The notes below the pieces were generated by a model, which worked only from the letters and a program-made list of their open reading frames with translations, had not been told where the DNA came from and made no database searches. Source: Ornithodoros turicata (Eukaryota; Arthropoda; Arachnida; Ixodida; Argasidae). From it: a DNA stretch of 64,000 nucleotides. Every line of letters starts with the position of its first letter. Within the stretch, counting starts at the first letter, position 1. The DNA is taken from contig NC_088210.1 of NCBI RefSeq assembly GCF_037126465.1, positions 13,910,011 through 13,974,010 of the forward strand. Direction: 5' to 3'. Made by a program: the position numbers and the translations under genes. Below are positions 34,101 to 46,100 of the stretch, piece after piece.

Positions 34101-37100
34101 TGAAAGTACGCCGCTCCGGTTGTCTCATCTTCCCGATTTGAGTGCGCCAAAAGAGGGGCGCCTACTTAACGCAACCATTCTGTGCTGTGGTGGGGCTTGG
34201 AGCGTGTTATGTGGTAAAGTTCTGATTATCATCATTCAAGTAAATTTACTGTCGTTGATTTGTGCACATGTTAGTGGATCCCGTTAAAGTCATACTCACA
34301 GCACAATGGGAGCATTGATACGAAGCGTTTCTTGCACAACTGCGTCGAGGTACTTCAGGTTCATGAGTACCTCATACGGAACCTCCTTCTAAAAGCGGGA
34401 AGAAAAATGATAACGGCATTTCAGTAAACGATCAATCATACTTCCTAGAAGCGAGAAGCTGAAATTTACGTATTGGCGAAGCGTATTCAAAACTTCGTCC
34501 GCAAGGCGCTTCTGGATGTCCTGGTTATGAGCTAGGTAGTAAAGTGTCATGGCAAGGGCGTTGGAACTAGTGTCGAAGCCGGCGACAAAGAAGAGCACGG
34601 CTTGCGCGAGAATCTTCTCTTTCGACAGGGCTGAATAAGAGGCATATACATAAAGACGGCAATGTTGTACCACCTATACACGCGTCGTTTATACTTACAT
34701 TTTTTCCTTTGTCCGACGGCGTTGGATGAACTCTCGTTCTCCGCTGTCTGAGCATTCATGAGGAGAGTGATGAAATCTGGCCTCTCCTGGAAAGTGTGAA
34801 CGTGTTATTTTGTTTAATCTTCGCAGCTGTCGCAGTTTAAAGAAGCAGCGAAAACTCCCCTTGCATTCTTATTACTATTATTTTATTTTGTTTTCGCTTT
34901 CGGCGCGGAGGGTTGTACGACAAATATGACGCGCTGCGTCGCAAGGAGAACGATCTAATATAGCTGACCCGTGGCGGGCGTGAGAGGTCTTTGGTCTGCA
35001 CCAGAGTCACTGAATAGGGAGCAGAGAAGCGACAGTGAGCCAGGCGGGCGAACGCACTCGCCATCTTGATTCCGCCGCGGTTACGTCACCTAGCAACGGG
35101 ACACCACCCTCCCCCTTTCTTCCCCAGAGCTCTGTTCTCCCCTGGAGAACAGCGCGCAGTCGAGTCGGCTCGCAACCGCTAAGGGGAAACCACGTGACAC
35201 ATCGACCCAATCGCGGACACCGAACGCCGGCTCCGGCGCGGGAAAGGAATGCGATACTCTGTACCCCTATTTAGTGACTCTATAGTCTGGACGCCCTCTG
35301 TTAACCCCTCAACTCCTTTAGGGAGCCCGTAAAAGAATGAGTGAGGATGACGTCACGCAATGATGGTGGGTGGTGGCGGCGGAGACCGACTTGCCGTTGA
35401 TGGTCGGTCGCGCTTGTATGACCACATTGGAAGTGGTGGTGGTGGTAGTGGTGGCACATTGGCCGACACCCGATGGGTAAACTGGCCACCCCCGTGTCTC
35501 GTCGGGCTCACTCGAAGCGGCCGAAGAGTGGTCTGTTCTGCAGGTCCATAGCGGACGCCCTACAGTGGCTACAGTGGGGGCTTATTTCTACTACCTGCCA
35601 CGAGAGCGACCCACGACGCCGTGACCACACCCCTGATAAATTGCATACTGCATTAAAGGGGCACTAAAATGCAAAAACAACTTGCTCTCAAATGAAAGTC
35701 CGTGTTTCAATTAGTTCAATTCAAACAAAATTAGTTGACACAACGCTACAGTTTAGAAGAAAAACGCAATGAAAAACGGCAACGAATGGGATCCCCAGGA
35801 GGCAAAGATTGGCAGCATCCAATGAGACAGCAGGAGAAGCGCACGCATACTTATCCTGCGCGTATGGATTTGGAACGGGTCCGACCATAGTGTTCCGTAT
35901 ACATGCGCGGCATGATGCGCACTGCTGTATTTTTCAATGCCGATTCACTGGATTGTAGCCCACAGCAGTTCTCGCGAATGCTCCACTGACAACATTTACT
36001 TCGTGTCCTTCAGATAACGACGCCAGTCCGCTTCGCAACGCGCACTATGTTTTTCACCGGGACTGCTCCATCATGTCTCCATCATGGCGTGTCACGCGCG
36101 TGCACGTGCAGGATCAATTAAAAACATCGATGCACGAGCTGAAGCGTCTTTCACTGCTTAGCGCCGAAGCAAGAATGAGTCCGGTATAATTTTGATTGTA
36201 GCTTCGTAACGGAATTAAAGTTTTGAATTATGATAACAAGTACGAAATTGACATAGCGTGTAACGTAATTTGAAGTGAAATTGTTTTTGCATTTTAGTGC
36301 CCCTTTAAATAGAAGGTAATACAAATACAATACAAAGGTAATACAAATAATGTTTTAGTGGGAATTAAAGAAAGACTTTTACATAATGAGAGACGTTCGC
36401 TTTAAATGAGATGTCTCTGCTGAAGATTATTCCTTTCATATAATAGCCGTTGCCTAATAAACACTAATGGAAATTGCACATTATTGAGACATCTCGCAAG
36501 AAGCAAATGTATTCGGGAATGCCTTTTCTGGCGGCTAATTTTTCTGCGACCATACTTTCTACATGACCCGTTTACAGCCACCCCCCCATGGTTGCCACCT
36601 TTAAGCGGGATACACGGCCACTTGCTGAAAGAAGCTCTGATGAGTATCCAGGTTCGGAGTTTACAGAAAGGAGCAGCTGAATTCCTTTAATGCTGCAGGC
36701 GCGCTCTCGTATGAACCGCGAGAATTTACGAGGACCGGAACTTCGCTAGCCTATAAGGTTGGCATGGCAACGACGCCGAGTCTCCGGTTACGTCCACTTG
36801 GGAACGTGGATGTCGCGCGCGCGAACTGTAGATGTATAATGAACTAGAAGGTGGTGAAGGTGGTGGTGAAGTTCACCACAGTAGATGTGTTGTCACGCAG
36901 AATACGAAACTAGCTTCGCTGCATTATAATGCCACGGAATTGGTTTTCAACCCACGCTGTGATATGCGTGGTTGGAAATTGAAAGAAACAGTGCATCTTT
37001 GACGGAAATTGAACACGGACACACATTAGAAAACCTATACTCGCGAACAACTGTTGCTTTGGAAATGTGTGTTTAGGATGGTTCGTACACTCTAAAAGCA

Positions 37101-40100
37101 GAAGTCACGCCAAGAGGGTTCGCCTCGAGTTTTCAACAAATCAGAAGAAAGAACGCTATTGCATCGTATCGCTGTTGGTTTGAGCGCGTTATGCGGTGAA
37201 GCTGCCGGTCCTAGCTTGTTGTCGTGCTACAGATAAGTCGCCAGAATAATACCCTAGTCCGACGGCAAACTTAAGGCCGTTAGCGGGAACGGCCGTTACT
37301 TCACCATCATTTCGAATGACATCGTCCTCTGCCCTGATTTGTTGAAAACGGGAGGCCTACACCTTTTTTGTGACAATTATGCAGTTCATAATTGCCACAA
37401 AAGAGGCGCACCCCTCCTGTTTTCAACAAATCAGTGTAGAGGACGATGTCATTCGAAATGACGGTTGGACTACAGGTGAGGTAACGGCCGTTACGCTAAC
37501 GGCCTTAGGTTTGCCGTCTGACTACACTCTTAAAAATGGACTTCACCACATAGCACGCTGCTAGCCAACCATCACCCCGAATGACAACGTTCTTGCCCTA
37601 GATTTGTTGAAAACGGGAGGAGGAGCCTATTTTGTGGCCATTATGCACGGCACAAAATAGGCTCCTCCTCCCGTTTTCAACAAATCAGGGGCGAGAACGT
37701 TGTCATTCGGGATGGTGGTTGGCTAGGAGCGTGCTATGCGGTGAAGTTCATTTCTAAGAGTGTAGGGTATAACACAGCGGACCCTCCTTCGCGTGGCCCT
37801 TTGGCAAATAGTTCGGGACCACGCCGTAGGAAATTTCCCACAGCACAGATAATTGCTAATCTTTTACCAAACCTCACCGTTTCTTTTCCCGGAATGCTGG
37901 TTCGGCGCTGGAGGACGTTCAACATGAGATCATAGAAGAAAGCGATTGCCTTGGGGGTGAAAACGCGAAGTCCAAGTAGCCGGCTCAGTCGTGGGAACTG
38001 GACTGAAACAGATCAAAGTCTTACGCGCGAGTAAACTCGCTTTTGACCGAGGAGGTACTCACAGCATAAGAAAGCTCTCCACTTAAACTGCTTGCCGAAG
38101 AAGCAGCTTGCGTGACGCACAAAGGGGTCGTTGACGTCATCGTACGAGTCCACCTTGACACGGTAGTTCGTCCGAGCGATCACGTCCAGAGTGAAGGCAG
38201 AAAATATCCTGCCGAAAAAACAGGTATCGAACGTAAACAAAGAGATGAAACCCAGCGTAAATCGTCCGCGTCGAGTACATATCAAAGTGTGTCCAATGGT
38301 ACTCAACTCTGGTTCGATATACTATACAGCCACGTTAGTTCGAACACGAATATAGTGAATTGTTGGATATAGCGATCTCGCCATCTAGTTTCGTTTGCAA
38401 AGTGAGTACGAAAGATTTCCAAGATAATCGAAACCGTTCAGGTCACATGCTTGCCGTTGGTTTGCTGGCGAGTAGGTGTTCGCTATAGCGATATATGCAG
38501 GGTGTATCACGAGAGACTGACTCCTAATTATTAATAAAAATCTACGTGAAATAAAAATTGGAAACCTTCTCCATGACAGTTTCGAAGGTTTTTACCACCC
38601 AGACAGGTGCACTCTAAAAACAGAACTTCACCGCATAGCACGTAGTGCGCAAATCACTGCCGGGAACGGATACGGTTATCGCTTTTGATTCGAGGAGAGA
38701 AGGAGTCGTACGCCTTGTTGTGGCAATTACCATATACCCAAATTGCCATAAAAAGGCGCACGCCCCCTTCTCTCCTCGAATCGGAAGCGATGACCCTATC
38801 GTTCGTGGCAATGGTTGGCGCACAGCGTGCTATGCTGTGAAGCTCTGTTTATTAGAGTGGTATGCGTGTACCTCAATAATTACGCTAATTACCTTAATTG
38901 AACGAAAAATATTGCTACGGAAAGGTAACGTGTTTTTTTTTTCGTTAATTAGAAAGTCCTATTCTAATCATGATTTAAAGTTTATTCAACGATTCCCCAA
39001 TTATGTGACACCCAAACACTTGCCATCTCTCCTAGCGCGCTTTCGGATTTCGCACACTCTTAAAAATGAGGGGGGGGGGGTGATGGCAGGATAGGCTCGC
39101 CGTTGTTGGCCACACAGAAGTGGGCGTCATCACGACTATAGGCAAAAAAAGAAAAGGAAAACGCATAGCAAAACAAAACACAAAGGAAGGACGGACGGAT
39201 GGAGGATAGAGGAGGTTGAAGGATGGGGATGCGGTGAGGTGCACGAGTTCATCGGGGAGAGTACAGTATTAGATGGGTCGATCAGCAAGGCCTGTCTTCA
39301 GCAGGAAGAGAACTTCACCGCATAGCAAGCTCCTAGCCAACCATCATCGCGAATGATATCGTTATCTGCCCTGATTTGTTGAAAATGGGAGTCGTACGCC
39401 TTTTCTGTGACAATTATGAACAGCATAAGTGTCACAAAAAAGGCGTACGCCTCCCGTTTTCAACAAATCAGGGCAAACAACGATATCATTCGAGATGATG
39501 GTTGGCTAGGAGCGTGCTATGCGGTGAAGTTCATTTTAAAGAGTGCAGCGCACTCTAAAAACTGCACTTCACCCCATAGCACGCTCTGCGCCAACGATTG
39601 CCAGGAATGATACGATTATCGCTTCTCGTTGGAGGAGAGAGTGAGCCGTACGCCTTTTTGTGTCAATTTGGATATATGATAATTGACACAAAAAAGCGTA
39701 CGCCTCCCTCAATCCTCGAATAAGAAGCGATAACCCTATCATTCGTGGCAATGGTTGGCGCAGAGCATGCTATGTGGTGAAGTTCAGTTTTTAGAGTGTG
39801 CCGGGACTATCGGCACGGCCCGAAGACACTCCCACTGCGCATGAGAACAGCATGAGAAAAACAGAAAAGAAAAAGAAAAAAAAGGAAGGGCGGGGACCGG
39901 GCGGCAATCTGAGAAACCGATAAACCGAGTTCATCTCAATAGATAGAAGGATCCCAAACAAAAAAGGAGGCAGCAAAAAAGGGATCGACATGACCTCTTG
40001 CTGTTTTCTGTGTTGTAGTTTCCTCCTCCCCATACTTTAGGCGGGGCAACTTGGCCGAGCGTGCGCCCTGATGAGCGACGGTTTTTCTGGCGGTTGTTAC

Positions 40101-43100
40101 GTGTTTTCTTTCGGGTGTAAAAGTTTTGTGGAGACGTTGTGAAAGTTCCTGCATTTGTGACTGAAATGGTGTGTTGTGGCCATGGGCTTTCTAATTAAAG
40201 CAAAAAATCGTTACCTTTCCTTGGCAAATTTTTGGGTTCATTAAGCTAATTAGACTAATTAATGAGGTACTCTCATAGAAAACACCTGTCTGGGTAGCAA
40301 AATCCTTTACAAGTGTCAGGCAGAAGGTTTCCAGTCTTCATCTCACGCAGATTTTTTGTATTTTTTTAATTTTTTTCATAATGAGGGGTCACTCTCTCGT
40401 GCAACACCCTGTATATATATTCGGTACAATTCTAACGACGCGCGCGTGAGTCTTGTGTCTCACTCAAAGCAATCAGGTTAAGTTGCAAAGTCCAGTTACG
40501 TAGTTGTGAGGTCGCCTTACGAGGGGAGGGAATATGTGTTACAGGAAAAGTTAGACAAACACAAAGTCCACTTGCTATTACATTGAAAAAAAAGGAAAAG
40601 AAAAATAAGAAGGAAAACAAAAGGAGACAGAGAAAAGGATAAAGAAAGGTAGAGAAAAGAACTCATTGGTGCTTCGTGGCTGATTTGTCAGTAATGTGGT
40701 ATCTGAAGCTATCAAGTGTAATCATTGGCCTAGAGAGCCTGTACCAGTTGGACACATTTGCCTCATGTAACTCGGTAACCTACTGTTTTATATCGTACGG
40801 CTTCCCCGTTCTTGCGGCACTGAGAAGGTGGTCCACTGTCTTGGCCGTGCACTCACTGATAACAGGTATCATCTGCAGCAACAGACAAAGCAAAGTAACG
40901 CTGTGTGCCACAAGTACACTATGTATTTTTGTCTCGTTCAGGCCGTAAAAATAAATAAATAAATAAACTCTACCACGCATCAACATAATATAATTATATA
41001 ATGTACTATAATTGAAGTCTTCTATTTTCTTCACCTCGTTGGAAGACAGGTGGCCTAGATTGCCCTATGCGCCACTATGATTTTCTGCTTCTACAGTGTG
41101 AACTATGCGCACGATTTTTGAAAGCCAACAAAGTCGTTGGGCGCCATCTTGTGAACGAATAGAACTCTACAGGGGAAACGCCATCATGACGTTGATAGAC
41201 AGACTGAAACCGAAACAAATCGGATCCACGAATGGGCACTTGTTCGCTGCCTCCTATTAAAAACAAAAACAAAAAAAATGGACCGAAGGTCGCGTCCCTT
41301 TCAGAGACCATCGTAATACCTTCAAGACCGTGGCTTTCGTGCGTAGTTCAACTCTACCAAATTGGTGGCGCTGTCGAACACTATGACGTCATTTAGTTTA
41401 CAAACAGGGAGAGGTCTATTGTATTAGCCTATTAGGCACAATACTGGCGCGCGCGCGTACTGCTTCCTTGCAAGGTAACCAATTAGCCGTCTCTACGATC
41501 GTTCCTCTACTGCCCTCAAGGGCATAGAGAAGGTGCATAGGTTTTCCTTCTTTCAGTACCTTACACCCTATAGGGGGAGACATCACTTTAGGATTTTACT
41601 ATGGCTCGAGAGTAGCCTACCTCACGCTGAGTAGACCAATGGTCGCGATCAACTTTAGAAGGAAAAGAAATCTAGTCCGTCAGCTCTCAAAACATTACTG
41701 CGCTGCAGATAGGATGGCTGGACACAGAGAGGTCACGGTCGCTCCTCCGTCAGATAATGTAGTCCATCATACTCACTCTGCTTCCGTATTGGCTGCTTCG
41801 ACTGGCTGCGTGACACCACGCCTCCTCCACGCCTCACCACGCACCTCCCTGCTATACTCCCCTACTGGTGGTGGCACATGGTGGCGCTGCAGTAGTTCTC
41901 CTGGCGCGCTATTGTGTCTCCTTACCCCCAACGGCGTATGTCGCTGACGGGCTAGATTTCCTTTCCTTCTTAAGTTGAACACGAGTGTACATCTTCGGGT
42001 TTTCTACTGCTATCATCATCATCATATTTCATCACATTTGAGCATTATATTAAGGACAGATTGATATACTAGATATTAAAGTGGTCACTTTGTCTGTGTT
42101 TAAAGTTTGCTAAAGTTTGCTAAAGTTTCCAGCCCATAAATCACGATCGACGCGACGGATGCATCCCGTTCCTTTTGTGGTGGTGGTGTCAAGGTAACGG
42201 CACCTTTCATTTCGCGAGGATAATTTTTGAACTGTAGTGCCCCTTTAAAGAAGTTGTAACAATTCTACCCGCCCGACCAAGTTATCCTGAATGACTGTAG
42301 ATGTCTCCTATGTGCATCGATGCGACACTGCTTTCCAAGTTTTACAGCAATGGAGGCAATAAACAGGTATAGAAGGGCGGCAGCGCGAACGCCGAATCTC
42401 ATCGGACCGTGACAACACGGCAGGAGTCCCCGCCAATGCGACGGCTGCGGGAGAGGTCACGTGCTTACGAGAACCAATAGAAATGGACGAGGCTCTCGCT
42501 GTGCTCTGATGGTCAGAGCTTCACGCTGAAGTTTGCTCAAGCGTTTCTATCTCGTCACGTAGAAAAATAACCGAATTATTGTTTCGTCAATATTTTAGCG
42601 TGTGCTACAATACGTGCATGAGTGAGTGAACCACATATTGTCAAGGTATTCAGAGCACACCTAATTGCAGGTAGCTGTAAACTGATAAAAAGATACCTGC
42701 TTCATCTTTCCTGTACTAAAGGTTGGCGCTACCGTCGCCCTCGCTGCTCTCCAGTCGTCATCGAGAAGGGCCACCAGTGTATTGTCCAGAACAGGATCGC
42801 CCGTGCGTTGAATGAACTGCGTAATTAACCACACATACACACATCAAGATACGATTATGCGTAATTAACCAATTAAGCAAAACGGCTATGAACAATGTGT
42901 TTTATGGCGACACTGTGCCAGCGGCCTAAGTTTACCTGTGTGTTTGGAAAAGAAGCAAAATCTTTGACCATGATGGCTTTGAGCATTTCAGGTTCAGCTA
43001 CCATTAGCGTTGGAGTGTCCGCCGTGAAGGTGCTACAGGCAAAAAAGAAGAAAAGTTGAAAAAATCCCCACTCACGCTTGGACGAGGACCAACTTTTGTA

Positions 43101-46100
43101 ATCGCGAACTTCCTAAAGACAGAACTTCACGGCATAACACGCAAGAGGCGAACTACACTCTCTCATGGCAAATTCGGGTGGCCATTTCATGGCAACACGG
43201 CCTATAGCGCTCGGCAATTACTAGGTCGGCGCCCGCGCTGGATCACGTGATCGTTGCCACCCGAACACGGGTGACAGGAATCTAGCGGTTTTAGTCGCTT
43301 GGATCACGCTAGGGGCATCGTGGTCGCTGGTCTTCGGGTTCCGTCGTCTGCGAACCCACATGTGAACTTGGACGTGCGGGCCAATGAGGGTCCTCGCCAC
43401 CCTCGCGGTGCAATGCGACGGCACCGGATATATATATTTTTTTATTTACAATAAAAAACAACTATACATTGAAGGATAAAATAAATGATAGGAAAGAGAG
43501 AGAAGGAAGTAAAAGAGCCCGGGCAGAAAAAGTGCTGGACTGAAAGCGCCACGAGAACAAACGAGATTGCACGAGAACACACAGTTTGGACGAAACGAAC
43601 GCAGTTGCTCGGAATCTGGCAATAAAACCTGCTAGGAAATTACCACGCGAGTTCGCCATTAGAAACAGAACTTCGACGCACAACAGGCTGAGACCCAGCC
43701 GCCGTGCAGAGTGATATCGTTATCTTTCCTTATTTGTTGAAAAGGGACAGGCGTACGCCTTTTTGTGGCAATTTGGATATGTTTCAGTTGCTACAAAGAG
43801 ACGAACGTTCCGCTCTTGCCTCAAATCACAAACGATAATGCGCCATTATTAGAGTGTACTGCGCGCGGAAATTTCCGTTATAGACTGAGACGTACGCCTT
43901 TTTGGATCACCATTAATGTACAGTTGGCTCTTGACTCTCGCTTGCCGTATACACTCTAAAAACAGAACTTCACCGCATAGCACGCTGTGCACCAACCATT
44001 GCCACGAATGATAAGGTTATCACTTGTGATTGGAAGACAGAGGGGGGCGTACGCTTTTTGTGGCAATCTCATACAAGCAGATTGCCACAAAAAGGCGCAG
44101 GACCCTTTCTCTCTTCGAATCAAGAGCGATAACACTATCGTTCGTGGCAATGGTTCGCGCACAACGTGCTATGCGGTGAAGCTATGGTTTTAGAGAGCAG
44201 CCTCGTTGGGCTTAACAGTAACATGTCACTGGGTCTTCGCCACATAAAACCGACACCGATTGTATCATAAAGCGTGAAGTCGTCTGATTCGTACAAAGAT
44301 GTATTGTCCCATCATGGGAATGTTCGGGTAATCCTCATTACGCATTATTCAGAGCAAGGATATATGACTTTACCCAACAACTGGACCATATTTCTTGAAG
44401 ATTTCGTCCCAGACGACGTGCGTGGGCTGGAATAACAGAAACAGTAACTACATTTCTTGGGAGTTACTTTGGGGGATGTGGAGCTTCCTTACCAGGTAAT
44501 ACTGCATAGCCGTGTACTTTATCCATTCAAAGAACGGGATTTGAACGACACCTCGATTTTTCCAGTAAGTCTGACGTCGATAGAACCACCTGCGGTATGA
44601 ATATAAAGTATACAGTCGTTTAATATAACGTATAATGTAACTGTTTCTGTTGGTGGGCACGACAATAGTAAATAAATTAATAATGAAATAAATAGCGGGA
44701 AACCATGAGATTGCAGAGTGTCTATTAGTTGCAATAATATGCGTTATTTCGCATGCATCATCCCGAGCACAAATACACTTTACTATCTATATAACGCTTT
44801 GTAAGGTTGATTCCAACTGGCATTCCTCGAATAACACCAAGCACAAATGCGTAGCATACACACAGACTTCAGCACACAACATCCCTCTTCTTCTTTGACA
44901 CTCATTTACACTCATTTTGACACTCATTTACACTCACTCGTTTCAAACTTTCGAACTACATATTGCACTCTATCAAAGAAGGAAGTCGCTGAAAAGGTTA
45001 GCCATCTGTAGGAGCTGAACACACATGTTCTGGCTTGCCGGGTTCGAGTATAGGTTCGAGTCCTACAGCTGGCTAACCTTTTCAGTGACTTCCTTCTTTC
45101 ATTGTTATTAGACACTTGAGGCTTGTGTGTTGTGTTGGCCTTTTTTGTGTGGTCTAGCCTCAGAACATCAATTTCGATATTGCACTCCATCACTTTAACC
45201 CGCTCACTCCAGGTATACCTGTTTGTATTCACCGTGTCTACACTCTTAGAAACGAACTTCGCCGCATAACACGCTCCTAGCCAACCATAATTTCGAATGA
45301 TATCGTTATCTGCTCTGATTTGTTGAAAACGGGAGGAGTACGCCTTTTTTTGTGACAATTATGGACAGCGTAAGTATCACAAAAAGGCGTACGGTGACAT
45401 TCGATAACGGTATCGTTCTGCGCAATGGTTGGCCATCGCGCATACTCTACACAATCACGTCGAGACTGGGAGGTACCCGGGTTCGAATCCCGGTGCCGGT
45501 GTATGGGGTGGGTTTCTCCTGGGTTTTCATAAGACGCCGTCAGATATATGTCGGCACAGTTCCCTTAGAAGTCGGCCCAGGACGCACATCCACCCGTGCC
45601 CATCCTGAATGATACCGTTATCAGTCCCGCTTTGTTGAAAGCGCGGGGCGCACGCCTTTTTAGGACAATTCACATTACTGCGTGAGTGCCACAAAAAGGC
45701 GTACGCCTATCGTTTTTAGCCAATCAAGGGGCAGAACTATGTCATTCGGGATGATGGTCGGCTCAGAGCGTGCAATGTGGTAAAGTTCCGTTTTTTTATT
45801 CACTTTTTTCCTTCATGCCTTTATTTTTTCTTGGATTTATATACTTTTAATATCAGATCATTGCGAGGCTAAAGGAGTTTGCCCTCGACGAAAGGCGAAG
45901 TTAATTAACCCAATACTTCACGAATTAGCGAATATTGCCGATTAATTACGAATGACGTACAAAAATGTGTTTTATACGAACGTTGTCCGCCACGAAATAG
46001 AATAACCATGTGCGTAAGTTTCTTTACAGAGGCTATTATGGAGACGAGACTAATTAAGGAACCGCGTACGGAGATTATGTAGAGTACTGTCTATTCAATG

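Larger units (their letters stand above)
38498..40415. mobile_element. ~1.9-kb element with ~115-bp inverted termini
   Basis: Left GCAGGGTGTATCACGAGAGA and right TCTCTCGTGCAACACCCTGT; the match continues through AATTATTAATAAAAATCTACG, GGAAACCTTCT and CACCCAGACAGGTG. The interior holds MITEs at 38611-38859, 39309-39545 and 39551-39798. All in P450 intron 6. Confidence 0.7.

Noticed and set aside
8144..41311. Similar open frames in family J copies ([20 protein letters not shown] and [10 protein letters not shown])
   Set aside because: The four copies are one transposon remnant. Frames are short, begin and end with the repeat and show no known domain.
44973..45101. tRNA gene in the inverted repeat centre
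   Set aside because: Only a GGTTCGAGTCC box is tRNA-like; the rest does not fold as a cloverleaf.
4220..45420. Recurrent open frames of 60-140 codons with the same peptide (for example [20 protein letters not shown] and [18 protein letters not shown])
   Set aside because: They are translations of the fold-back MITE arms. The frame is repeated because the DNA is repeated; it occurs in either orientation and in host introns, with no transposase-like motif.
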